In this document: piece by piece, positions 11,493-22,330 of the stretch | Layout: each line of letters starts with the position of its first letter | How positions within the stretch are numbered: position 1 is the first letter of the stretch | Origin: Diphasiastrum complanatum | Lineage: Eukaryota; Streptophyta; Lycopodiopsida; Lycopodiales; Lycopodiaceae | Assembly: GCA_029204225.1 (NCBI GenBank) | Contig: MU831558.1 | Location: 1-64,000 of the forward strand | Direction of reading: 5' to 3' | Length of the DNA stretch: 64,000 nucleotides | Translations under genes and position numbers: made by a program | Notes under the pieces: generated by a model | The model's database searches: none | What the model saw: only the letters and a program-made list of their open reading frames with translations | Told to the model about the DNA's origin: nothing

Positions 11493-12700
11493 ATTATCTA
11501 GACAAGTTTAATTTTTCCTTGTTGCCATTTGTTAAGCTTGTAGATGTGCATACCTAGTTAACATGAGACTATAGTGCTAATCTTATGTGAATGACATCCT
11601 GATTAATAGGTGACCATATCAGTTACTATAATAAAAAAAATGAATCATAGAATCAACTTAAAACATCACATTAAGGGAAATATGTACTATGTTTTGTGTG
11701 ACATAACTCATGAGAAATAGCTGCATAACAAAATGGGGATTCAGACTCTCTACTAATGATAACGAAGTTAATGAAGCAAATGAATCTCATAATGATTATA
11801 CATGTGAGGCCTTTTAAGTGTTTCATAATGATTATAAAGTGACGTTTGGAGAAGATTACTGAAACTTAACTTTCACTAAAAAGATTCAATTACATTCTTC
11901 ATCAAGCTTTTTGGGAATCAACATACCATTTGACATTAATTTACTTCTCGTTGATGTAGATCACCAAAATACATGCTAGAAATCACATATGGTTTATGAA
12001 TAGAGATATATGCTAAACATGGTTTATTGTGAGATAGTAGGAATCTAAGAGCTATTCTTTAAGACTCATGAATGAATTGACCTATTCTCAACTGGTTCGT
12101 GGAAAACTTCATAGTCAACAACAAAGAAAGGTGCTAGATAAGCTTGCTTTAAATGTAGAAAAACTCGTTGAAAAAGCTCACCAAAAATCATTCCCCCCAA
12201 ATGTGAAAGATATCCTCTTTACTTGTCATTTGTGACACATGAGTAAAACTATCATTGCATAGTACCTAAATCTTTCCCACATTTCTTGTTTACCGAGTAA
12301 AAAGGGGTTCATTTTTCTTGTAAAAGAATTTGTAGCTCTCAGAGTTTTAGATGTGAGTTGATATGCATAATTCCATAATGAGTGCATAGCCAAAAGTACC
12401 AATCAAACCCTGGCCAAGTGTGGATTGACTATCCATCTATTTAAATCTCATACAAGCTTAAATAAACAAAGGCATGAAGTCCTATGAACTTTGAAGCCGT
12501 TAAAACTAGCTACTTCATTGATGCAGTTCTCAAATTAGAAATGCTTCAAACTACAAGTCTTATTAACAATTCAAACTTTCATAGTGAAAGACAACTCACA
12601 AAAACAGAACATCGCGGGGATAAAACACTAGAGAGAACATATTAAAACAAGATACATCACACAGAAAAAGCCTTGAAAAGAATCCATCTTTGAAGATGGA
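11490..12700. other. intergenic stretch, nothing recognised
   Basis: AT-rich sequence without a supported gene. It lies downstream of the minus-strand LEUNIG-like gene and may include its 3' untranslated or flanking region. Confidence 0.4.
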
Positions 12701-12703
12701 ACT

Positions 12704-12705
<2 letters not shown>

Positions 12706-12785
<80 letters not shown>
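12706..12785. repeat. (GA)n microsatellite, about 40 units
   Basis: A pure GA run of about 80 bases, roughly 480 bases beyond the stop codon of the LEUNIG-like gene. On that gene's strand it reads CT and could be transcribed if the 3' UTR is long. Confidence 0.97.
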
Positions 12786-12787
<2 letters not shown>

Positions 12788-13167
12788 TGAATATGAAATA
12801 AAATACGAAACATATGACCGATTTTCTGACCTTGATGTTATGTCCACAAGATGCATTATTTGAGTGATGCAGCATATTTTTCACAATAGGAATTGATGCA
12901 GTTTGACAGCCAGGTTTTCCTCACAGACATTAACATATATAACCATTTACTGCTCAAAAGATAAACAAATTTCAGTGGTAAATACTCACTGCTACATTTG
13001 CCTGTTCAAGACAATCTGACTGAATTTATGAACATAATAAGAAAATTAACCCCAATTATAGTAGCTTGTATTGGCCAAAGGATCCAAAGGGCTAATGGTT
13101 GATCAATGATTCGTATGGCACGTGAAGGTGGCAAGCCATACTACAACATCCTTGTGATCATTCAAAT

Positions 13168-13274
13168 GTTTACATGGAATATTACATGCCAGTATCAACA
13201 ACCTACTTCCACAACTTACTTCAAAAATCCTGTTTACATGGAATATTACATGCCAGTATCAACAACCTACTTCC
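13168..13274. repeat. 63-bp direct repeat overlapping a stop codon
   Basis: A block of about 43 bases containing TTTACATGGAATATTACATG occurs at 13,168-13,210 and again at 13,231-13,274. The right copy includes the stop codon (13,267-13,269) of the LEUNIG-like gene. Confidence 0.9.
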
Positions 13275-16200
13275 AAAACTTCACACACTTGTCATGGCTT
13301 GCAGATGCAATCATTCCTGTAGAGGGAGACTGTGCTAAAGCAGCAATAAGGCCTTCGTGAGCAGAAATGGTCATACACTCGTTCTCCACCATGTTCCAGA
13401 GCACCAACGACTGGGAAATGTTGACGAAATAAGCGAGCATTAGTCCAAAAAACCACATATGTCCAATCGCATTCAAAAGTCAGCTTCTTGTGATAAAAAG
13501 GGCACTAGCATTAGAGAAAACGTAACCAAACTGAAAGAAAGCATTCAGACAAGAAAGATGCCAAACAAAGACTCACAAATGTAAGGTCATTTGACATTAT
13601 AATAGAAGAGTGAGTTCATTGTCGAGAGCAAGGATCTTATTGAAAACGAGGATGCATCAAAGGGAGCACAAAGAATATTTTCATATAAACCTTCAATAGA
13701 AATTGACAGCAGATAAGATGTATGTGTAATGGTGCTATTTTTCAATGCTATATCCACCAGAATTCTCTCTTACAGAAATGTCTCACCAACCATATCCACC
13801 ACCATTAACCATTAGAAGATAAATTGAGAAAGATTGGCTAGTTTTAGTTCGTTTTCTGCCTTGTGTTCACTTAACTTGACGCTACAAAACTCTGATACAA
13901 GCTTTCTGATTCTCTCAGTTTTAGAAAGGCTACAAGGGCTTATAAAACGGAGGAAAATTGGGAATTGTATCGTGCAAAAGAAAGATAAACTCCTAAGATA
14001 CACAGAATAAGAAAGCGCAGCAAAATGACCATAGCATATCAGGGACTCGAGAGGAGAGGAGAATTGAGAATTGAATTTTGAGAAAGAAAGAGAAACTGTT
14101 AAGAGATAGACACTAAGAAAGCTTTCCCTTCTGCAAAAAGACAACAGCATATGCCAATTACAATCCTTATGTATAACGGGCATAGGAACTGCGAAATTCT
14201 CTAAGTTTATAGAAGCCAAGTAGCAAAGCTGTGCATGTTATTGTTTCTGAAGCATGCATTCGAAAACACCAAAGTCAATGTGTTGTCCTTTCAAGTTTTG
14301 CTTGATAAATTTACTTCAAAACACCATGTTTCCTGCATAATAAATAAGTCAACTGTATAAAAATCAAGTTCTAACCAGATTAAATCTACCCTGAAAAATT
14401 ATTAGCAAGAAAATGTTTGAGCATACCTGATAACAACCAATGACAAGCAGTGATGGAAAGTTCTGATGGAATACACATGAATGGAATTTGTTTCCATTCC
14501 ATGTAATTAACTCATGTACACATTTTCCATCGCCTCCTGACCCTACTGCCCACACTCTCACTGAATCTTCACTAACCGAAGCAACATAATCACCTGTTAC
14601 ATCCCAGCACACTGAATGTAGAGGCTTGGTGTGTCTCTGCAAAACAAGTGCCTCAAAGATGGTCAAGGCGAGGTGAGGAGGAGGTCTCAGTAGACACATT
14701 CCTCTAACTCCCTCGCCAGAGTTTGGGTTTCTCAATCTAAAGAAAAAATAAAAACCAGTACTAATTATTGAGCATGCGATTCCTATACAAGTGAAAACAT
14801 GGCTAGATATGAACCAAAATTCAAAATTCAGCACCTGTAGGGAATGAATGCATGTTTCCGACTCGATATCAAATATGGAGACACGGTTTCTAGCTGCAGC
14901 AGCGAGCAACCTTCCAACACGAGGCTGAAATCTCATTTGCAATGCACCAACCTGGAATAAAACAGCTACTTGTTATTTTCAGAATTGGTATCAGAGGCAT
15001 TGCAGCCACTGACATCTTGAATTAACATGAAGAAGGAGAACAAACAACAGACCTTAACAACTCGTGTGCAGACACCTTGATTCACACTCCAACATCGGAT
15101 TTCACTGTCCCCATCACAAGAGCATAAAAGATCTTCATAATTTGGATGAAAGTCCAATGACATCACAGAGGTTTGATGACCGGTAAAAGTGCGTAACGAG
15201 TACCTTGGCTGCATCATCCAAACTTACAAAGATGTCAGTAACACAAAGCATCTGGAGCTACGACCATCTCACCTCTACTCACAAAAGGACAAGTACTGCA
15301 TTGTTTCTACGTAAAGTTATTATGCTAGCACTTAACTGAAATCAGCTGAAGTAAGAACTTTCATCACATCACACTATCTAGGGCTTGACAGGGCTAAAAA
15401 GGAAACATATGTGGTTTCGGAAACTTTTCTCTAATGATCAAAAGCTGGCAAGCATGCCACAAATCATACTACCACTCGAGTTGAAAATTTCAAAGACCCT
15501 TTCCAAAAGAATTAAAAGCAGGAATTGTCAGTTCCCTTGCTACCAAGCAACGAAATCGCAAGAGCTGTTTAGTTCAAAATACTCACATTGTCCGCATCCC
15601 ACAGTCTAACAGTTTTGTCAAATGAGGATGTTGCCAAGCGTGTTGAAATTGGACTGAACCTAACATCTGTTATCGAAGACGAATGCCCGTGAAGAAGACT
15701 CAGTCTCGTATCTCCATCCCAAAGAACAGCCTGTCCAAGCTGTCATGAGTCAGTGAACTTTTGGGATGTAATGGAATTACGCACACCCTGACACAATCTC
15801 TACACAAGTCTAGCCAACAAGGATGTGGACAGAGGATGGTTAAAATAACCTCCTTATCGTGCCCAGCACTGGCCAAAAGCTTTCCATCAGATGAGAAATG
15901 GCAGCACTCGACTTTACTGGTGCTAGCACGAAACACACCAACCTCCTGGAAAGAAAAATCTGTTTCCCATCATAGCAATCCAGGAAGAAATTATCTTCGG
16001 GTGTTTTAGGAAATAATGAAATTTTTTGCAAAGATGATATGTATATTGCGATTAAAAACTTTTGCTTTAGAAATGTACCAACTGTTTATGATCAGAAACA
16101 AGCAAACCTATTTCGATCTTACATTTACTACAATGATTTGTTGGCTACAAGAAACATGTGAAAATAGCAAGAGATTTTCAATTTTCATACACTCTCTTAA

Positions 16201-16438
16201 AAAAAACACATGACCATGAAACCTCAGCTCTGACAGAAGCAATCTACGAGTGTAGGAAGAATGTACTTACAGATTCTTTGCTGTTGCTGTGGACGTAATA
16301 TATTGATTATTCTATTTTTCTGGGAAAAATTCAGCAAACCTACTTGAAAACATCTGCATGAATTCCAAAAAAAGAAGAAGATCTGCATAAATGGAACGCA
16401 TCAGTAGTCAGAAAGATTACCTTGGTATATTGGCGCAT
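13267..16438 (-). CDS. LEUNIG-type WD40 domain protein lacking the LUFS/LisH part
   Basis: LEUNIG and LEUNIG_HOMOLOG are plant co-repressors: an N-terminal LUFS/LisH region binds SEUSS-type partners and a C-terminal seven-bladed WD40 propeller follows. Only the propeller is encoded here, in exons 16438-16421 (tentative, six codons), 15945-15850, 15730-15587, 15208-15053, 14951-14835, 14636-14427 and 13410-13267. All junctions are GT/AG and phase 0, with introns of 475, 119, 378, 101, 198 and 1016 bases. The joined frame is 294 codons without a stop. Marks of the family are [96 protein letters not shown] and the final VKFWK. The full-length family is about 800-930 residues. No LUFS coding is seen to the right, where retroelement debris begins. 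This is either a truncated duplicate or a short WD40-only gene. Confidence 0.85.
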
Positions 16439-16575
16439 ACATTGCACAGGGTTAAGGCGGAGAGACGAGTGAGTAGATGATGTATTGAGAAGTGCAAAGA
16501 ACAACAATTGCTATTGTGGCTATGGCTATCGCTATGGCTGCTGCAAGAAAACGTAGAACAAATATATGGAGCGAG

Positions 16576-16586
16576 CTATATATATG
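16576..16586 (-). promoter_or_regulatory. possible TATA box of the LEUNIG-like gene
   Basis: CATATATATAG on the minus strand lies about 140 bases before the proposed start codon at 16,438, a plausible spacing for a plant TATA box with a short leader. It supports a transcription start after the LUFS region has been lost, but AT-rich matches are common by chance. Confidence 0.35.
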
Positions 16587-16785
16587 TCTCAGGCAATGAC
16601 GATGGTATCTTTCGGTGCTCATAAAGATGGCTTCACGGGGGCCTTTCGGTGGCTCCATGGGGGTCCCCCATGAGGCCGCCAACCAATAAGAGAAGAGACC
16701 GGAAGGGGGTCGTCAAAATTCAAATCACAAAATAGCGACTAGTTAACTGGCATGAGCTAGAGAGTGACCTCTACACACACTACTA

Positions 16786-16871
16786 GACTCGCCCACTTGG
16801 TTATTGGGTATCGAACATAATAGATTGGCCCACTCGATTATTGGGTATCAAACATATTCGATTGGCCCATG
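16786..16871. repeat. tandem duplication, unit about 42 bp
   Basis: Two imperfect copies of a unit containing TTGGTTATTGGGTATCGAAC and GATTGGCCCA lie side by side. Confidence 0.8.
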
Positions 16872-17417
16872 TTGGTCATGAATCTAAAGGATGGAAAACT
16901 CATCAATGTACAAATAGATGAAAGCACATAAAATGATAATGCTCATTGGCAAAGACATAATCTAAAGCGAATACTGCCATGTGTTGTATGTGAAGAGATA
17001 TAAAGGGTTATAGTAAGTGACATGGATGAGCCCAGGATTAGGGCTTAAAACATTCACCCTCTCCACTACTAAGATGTTAACAACATGTTCACCACTAAGA
17101 TGTTAACATGTTAGCAAGGGCATCTCAATGTAGCCTAAATAATACTTAACAAGGGCTAACTATCCCTCAAGATCGTTAAGTTTAATTAAGTGAGAGCATT
17201 GTTTATAATTAGACAAGAGACATCAATTTGTGAATCTTTTGGCTCATTTGCAAGTGAGAGCTTCTAGCTTCCTTGTGACTGTGAGCCATAGGAATCTCCA
17301 TTGCTAGGTCTCACGTGCCCTATCCACATGAATCAATGCTCAATGTTCATTGATTGTACTCTTATTTCATTGCTAATGTGATTCCATTGAGATCTCATTG
17401 TTTCTAGCTTTCTATGG

Positions 17418-18403
17418 ATGACATCTGCGGAGTTAGCACGACCAATCTACAAGATCACAACGGAATCACATTGGATGGAGGAGGCCCTACAGGATTTCCA
17501 TAAACTTAAAGATGCATTGGTCTCAGCGCCAATATTACAACCACCCAATTGGTCCATAGAGTTTCATGTGCATAATATAGACGCATCAAAATATACAGCG
17601 GGAGCAGATAGTCTTAACTCAGCTGGGAGAACACAAAAAGGATTTTCCAATCTGATTTGTTAGCCAACAACTCAGTGATTCAGAGATAAACTATTCAACC
17701 ACTGAGCGAGAGGCACTGGCTATGATCTATGCGGTTAAGAAATTTCAACATTATTTGATGGCCACAGTTTGCCTTTTATACAGACCATCAACCCTTGCTC
17801 TATCTTGTTAATAAAACTTGCAATACAAGGAGAATCACTCATTGGTTACCTCTGTTGTTGGAGTTTGATTTTCAGATCGTTGTGTGCGAGGGGAAGCAGC
17901 AGTATATGGCAGATCATGTGTCGTGAATCAAGGGGAAGGAGACAATAGCCCTACCTGATGATGAGCTACCAGACATTGTCTTGTTTTACATTGACACTAT
18001 ACCTGAATGGGCCGCTGACATTGTTGAGTATCTTATGCGGGGCCAACCAGACAAATCCGTACCCAAGGCAGAACAGCAAAAGTCGATTCCAGAAGCTAGA
18101 CCTTATCAGCTAATTGCCAGCCAATTATATCGAAGAGGATCGGAGCTCATCCTTTGGAGATGTATTCTTCCACACGAGGCCACCCAGATTATTTCAATTT
18201 CGCATGAAGACATGGGTGGTGGTCATTTTGCATCCGCCCTTACAGTTTGCAAGATCTTGCAATCAGGATGCTGGTGGCCAATGATTCATAAGGACACGGA
18301 TGAATACTGGAAAAAATACGATCTGTGTCAGAGAGCTAGAAGACCGACAAGATTGAACTATGATCTTCCACATCGAGTCTTAACTCAAGCACCATTTGAA
18401 TAG
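17418..18403 (+). pseudogene. Ty3/gypsy RNase H to integrase zinc-finger fragment
   Basis: The reading moves between frames. It gives a reverse-transcriptase tail/RNase H start (FHKLKDALVSAPILQPPNW, FHVHNIDASKY), then TTEREALAMIYAVKKF and DHQPLLYLVNK, then a long clean frame at 17,981-18,403. That frame includes the linker EWAADIVEYLM and a GHFA...CWWPMI...CxxC-type integrase zinc finger (CQRARRPTR). It stops before the catalytic core. The first RNase H part has several frameshifts and stops. Confidence 0.8.
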
Positions 18404-18409
18404 TGGAGA

Positions 18410-18825
18410 TTGGACTAAATTGGTCTAATCCATCTTGCTGCAAGAAGTTCATTTTCATGTTCTCTTTCATAGTATGACCACGTGGTTGAGGCTTTGGAGG
18501 TGGAGAGGTGTGTGGATCCTCTAAGGGATGGTTGGTACGTCACGGAGGATCTCATCATCAACTTGAAAGATGGTCTCCTCCTCACAGAGATCCCATAGAT
18601 AGTGTGGGCATTTGGGACGGTAGAATTTTGTCTCAGGATTTTCAATTGCAACCTTGGCAACCGGTTCCACCTTGGCAACTGTGCTAACATAGAGAAAATA
18701 AAAAGAAATAAATAAAACTCCATGGCATGTGTTTTGTAAGTCCACGTATGAGTATTTGTCAATAAACTTCAACCATGGCATGCGTTTTGTAAGCCCATGA
18801 GTAGAAGCTTAAATAATAATAAAAT
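18410..18825. other. no gene recognised
   Basis: Overlapping minus-strand frames (115 and 86 codons) have no family resemblance and sit between two Ty3 fragments. Part may be LTR or internal element sequence. Confidence 0.35.
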
Positions 18826-18828
18826 AGT

Positions 18829-18932
18829 TTAAACTTAGATTTAGAGCTTAGACTTAGGAAACTTAAGATTAGAAATATTTTATCTTAAGTTTTCCTAAGA
18901 TAAGAAACTTTAAAGTTCTAAATCCTAAGTTA
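18829..18932. repeat. imperfect inverted repeat (hairpin) near an LTR-like promoter
   Basis: The left arm (GACTTAGGAAACTTAAGAT region) and right arm (ATCTTAAGTTTTCCTAAGAT region) are complementary, and the complementarity continues outward to AACTTAGATTTAGA against TCTAAATCCTAAGTT. It lies about 70 bases before a TATA-like box. It could be a small foldback element or an LTR U3 hairpin. Confidence 0.7.
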
Positions 18933-19002
18933 GAAGTTCTAGAAAGGCTAGAAATAAATTGGTCCCATAAGTTAGTAGATACTTATGGAAGACCCTCCTT
19001 GC

Positions 19003-19010
19003 TATAAAAG
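19003..19010 (+). promoter_or_regulatory. TATA box, probably of a Ty3 LTR
   Basis: TATAAAAG lies in a T-rich, LTR-like stretch (CCTTGCTATAAAAGGAGAGG) about 230 bases before another Ty3 RNase H fragment. Confidence 0.5.
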
Positions 19011-19224
19011 GAGAGGTATTTGCCTTGTAAACAACACTCTGAGATTATGCTAAATTGCTCTCTCTTTGAGATTATCATTCTATTTCTTTGTGTTCCCATT
19101 GGAAGGTGCATAGCTTGAGGGAAGGTGCTCGGGCCTCCTCTTGCCTCCTTTCATTAGATTATTGTGGCATGTTTTTATTGGTTTATTTAGTTAGCCGTTA
19201 TCTTTTAAACCACAAAACATGCTT

Positions 19225-19740
19225 AATCTACAAAGTAGTTGTAGCTCCCAAATGGACGAATGAATAACGCGTCGTATTTAATCAATTCAAAGAAGCCCTT
19301 ACCAATGCACCCATCCTTCGGGCTCCTGATTATTCTAAAGAATTCCATGTGCATACTGATGCATCCAAGTATGCCAGTGGAGCAGTGCTCACCCAACCGG
19401 GAGAATTCAAAAAGGACTATCCAATCCATTTTCTTAGTCAACAATTGATACCTGCTGAAGTCAATTGTATCACCGAACGTGAAGCCTTGGCAATGGTATA
19501 TGTGGTTCAGAAGTTTCGCCATTATCTTCTAGAAAGAGTTTTGCATTCTTCACTGATCATCAAGCACTGTTGTATCTCATCAACAAGACCTGCACCACAG
19601 GCCGTATTACTAGATGAATCCTATTACTGCGAGAATTTGAGTTTAGGATCATGGTTCATAAGGGAGTTCACCATTTTCTAGCAGACCATCTATCCCAAAT
19701 CCCTAACTTTCCTACCCTTGATCAAGGTGTCAACGATGAT
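19225..19740 (+). pseudogene. second Ty3/gypsy RNase H fragment
   Basis: The frame shows FKEALTNAPILRAPDYSKEF, HVHTDASKYASGAVL (a catalytic Asp region of RNase H), IPAEVNCITEREALAMVYVV and RHYLLE. After a frameshift it continues as FTDHQALLYLINK, TGRITRWILLLREFEF and FLADHLSQIPN. This is the RNase H of a Ty3 element related to, but distinct from, the one at 17.4 kb. Neither reverse transcriptase nor integrase is present. Confidence 0.85.
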
Positions 19741-19743
19741 TTA

Positions 19744-20553
19744 TCATATGCAATAAGTTGACTCTACACTCGTATGGTCTAAGAAAATTACAGAGTATTT
19801 AACTTCAGGGCAGATGGATCCTTCCTTCTCTAAACTTGAACAATGTGCATTGGTCTTCCTAAGAATATATCTCCTTTCAATGATCATGTAATGCTCAAAA
19901 TAGAAACAACCATAATTGATATAGAGAATAGTGTCCACTTGGGATGCTTCACTATTTCTTACATCAATTTTACATGTAAAAATGTGACTAGAACATGAAA
20001 AATCAAATAGAATGTAAATGAAATTATTCCACCATGCTTCCAACTCTGAACTCTCTGGAAAAATATAGCAAACAAACAATAAATGTGAGTGATCAACTTT
20101 TGCTTGCATGTCTCCTCCTCCTTTGTCCTTTGTTGCCTTGTATCCACCACGATACTCCATGAATGAGCCTCCATCTTCATCTTGCCACAAGAAACCATCA
20201 AACCTTGGAAATCCATGAGTAGGTGAGTACATTAATGATGCAAATTCAGCACCACATGACTCCATAAACCAAGTAGTTTGCACTAGTCCATCTTCAAGAT
20301 CTACTTGACACAAGAAAATGACCATGAATTCACCAAAAATTGACAATCTCCAAGTATTGGCACCAAGTAGCTCAACACTTGAGAACTTAGCCATGGATGA
20401 GTGACATAATGAACCTCCACTAGCTTCATTTCCATCAGCAAAATCAGCCAATAATGCTAGTACAAATCCAACATCAAAACAATGCTCACCAATGTAGCTA
20501 GTTTTACCATATCTTGACAATTTGCACACATCCACATGAAATTGCTCAAACAT
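19744..20553 (-). CDS. unidentified 269-codon ORF downstream of a copia integrase
   Basis: An uninterrupted minus-strand frame beginning MFEQFHVDVCKLSRYG, rich in Phe, Tyr, Cys, Asp and Gly (for example FPRFDGFLWQDEDGGSF). I see no reverse transcriptase (no YxDD), RNase H or other known motif, and no signal peptide. It lies about 80 bases beyond the end of the copia integrase frame on the same strand, where reverse transcriptase should be encoded. It may be captured host sequence in a non-autonomous element, or simply an open stretch of non-coding insert. Confidence 0.4.
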   Translation of the reverse strand: MFEQFHVDVCKLSRYGKTSYIGEHCFDVGFVLALLADFADGNEASGGSLCHSSMAKFSSVELLGANTWRLSIFGEFMVIFLCQVDLEDGLVQTTWFMESCGAEFASLMYSPTHGFPRFDGFLWQDEDGGSFMEYRGGYKATKDKGGGDMQAKVDHSHLLFVCYIFPESSELEAWWNNFIYILFDFSCSSHIFTCKIDVRNSEASQVDTILYINYGCFYFEHYMIIERRYILRKTNAHCSSLEKEGSICPEVKYSVIFLDHTSVESTYCI

Positions 20554-20631
20554 GAGATAGAAAAAGTAAACTAAACTTGAACAACACTTCCTTGCTGCTC
20601 CTTTGACCTTACTTGAGTCTTCAATATGCTG

Positions 20632-21897
20632 CTAAAACAGATCCATAACACCTTTGCCAATTACCTCTCCTTTGATGCTCTTGACTAGCTCCAAATTGCC
20701 AACTTCCCTTTTGACTAGTTGAAGCGCTTTGAGATCAACCTCTTGATCTTCAACTTGACCATCAAAGTCATTGAACAAAATTTGTTTTCCAGATCCATTA
20801 CTTGATTTTACATCAAGATAACATCCATCCACTTGCATAGCTCCATGTACACAAGAAGATCCTCCAAAAGATGTTCCACTCTTCATAAGAGATCGATACT
20901 CAAGATCCATTGCTTGGATCCACTCCTCTTCTTTCCTTGCTTGATCTACACTTGTAGGCTCATCCAAAGAGGTTAGGAAAGCAACATAATTTCCAGAAAC
21001 TACTTGCTTACCCTTTTGATCATATGTGAGCCTTGAAGGTACTTGTCTTTCTCTTGATGTTCTCCTTGGCTTTTGACTTGATGAAGGTCCATCATCACCA
21101 CCATCCAAAGTAGGATCCTCACTATATCCAACAAAAATACCTCTTCTTGAAGATGGATCCTCCTTGGTCCTATCATCAAGAGTAATGTTGACATAGCATG
21201 TGCATCCAGAGGTTCTTAGAAAGTTGACACTCGGCCTCCTCTTGAATAGCATCTCAAAAGGTGTCCTTCCATCCAAAATAGCACTCGGCCACCTATTGCA
21301 TAAGAAATTGGCACACAACAAAGCTTGATCCCAAAATGGTTTGTCAAGATTAGCACTTAACCTCATAGCTTTAGCACTTTCACATAAAGTTCTATTCTTC
21401 CTTTTAGCCACTCCATTCTGTTGTGGGGTCCTTGATGTTGTATACTCACTCTTGATCCCATGCTCATCACAAAAGGCCTTGAACTTGTTAGATATGTACT
21501 CACCACCATTGTCACCTCTCAAGCACTTGATCTTTGTGGAAAATTGGTTCTCCCTTGCATTCTTGAACTTGACAAAGACATCATACACTTCATCCTTGCT
21601 CTTTAGTAGATAGATCCAACAAAATCTACTAAAATCATCAATGAATGTTACATACATCTTAGCTCCACTATTGCTAATTGTAGTAAATCCATGAATATCC
21701 GAATGTACAAGTTGAAAAGGCTTTGTAGATCTAGAAATAGATCTAGTATAAGGTAGTCTATGTGACTTAGACAAAGCACAAGACTCACAAACATGCTTCA
21801 ATTGATCATACTGAACATATTGAGGAGTATTTACAAAGGCAAGTGCAGGGGGTGATGGGAGTAATACAGATAAACCACAAAAAGAATTGTCATTCAA
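20632..21897 (-). pseudogene. copia integrase followed by non-pol sequence, RT missing
   Basis: The 421-codon frame contains CESCALSKSHRLPY (end of the zinc-finger region), the catalytic HSDIHG and FIDDFSRFCWIYLL, LRGDNGGEYISNKF with the second Asp, TPQQNGVAKRKNRTL and FEMLFKRRPSVNFLR. It then runs to EEEWIQAMDLEYRSLMKSGT, where reverse transcriptase normally begins. Instead the frame changes to unrelated sequence (SFGGSSCVHGAMQVDG ... GKGVMDLF) and stops. The usual catalytic Glu context (NGVAERKNR) reads NGVAKRKNR, a Lys for Glu change that should inactivate strand transfer. Upstream, Gag and protease are absent and a Pro/Ser-rich frame takes their place. Confidence 0.85.
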
Positions 21898-21904
21898 AAT
21901 TGAT

Positions 21905-22330
21905 TCTACCTTTAAACTAACAAAATCATCTAAATAGTTTCCAAGAACAGGAGGAGGGGAACTAATATTTACGGGGTTAGGAGGAGGAGGAGATTTAGGA
22001 GGTGGAGATTTATTAGGAGAGGAAGATTTAGCAGGAGAAGTTAAAGATGGAGTTCTGGGAGGAGAAGAATGAGACTTAGGAGGAGAATTAGGAGGAGAAT
22101 GCCTAGAAGAAAGAATAATATTAAGAGGAGATGGCTTGGAAAATTCCCTCGTTTTATTTGGAGGGTCAAGAGACCTCCTCTTCTTTGAAACACTCCTGCT
22201 ATGTATACAAATAACAAGCCGGGTTGGTTGAGATTGCTTTCGTTTTCTCCTCTCTGAATCTTCTTTTCAAGAGAGGAGGGAGCAGGTCTAAAGTATTCTG
22301 CAAACTTGTTATATGTGTCCCGAAACTTGA
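21905..22330 (-). other. Pro/Ser-rich coding-like stretch running into the integrase frame
   Basis: On the minus strand one frame reads as repeated SPPxxSPP (FSKPSPLNIIL, RHSPPNSPPKSHSSPP, SPNKSPPPKSPPPPNP), then VLGNYLDDFVSLKVES and on into the copia integrase frame without a stop. The plus strand is a GGAGGA-rich purine tract. Its right part overlaps the C-terminal side of the H3-like frame in another phase. It could be a C-terminal extension of the H3-like protein or a low-complexity gag-like region. Confidence 0.45.
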
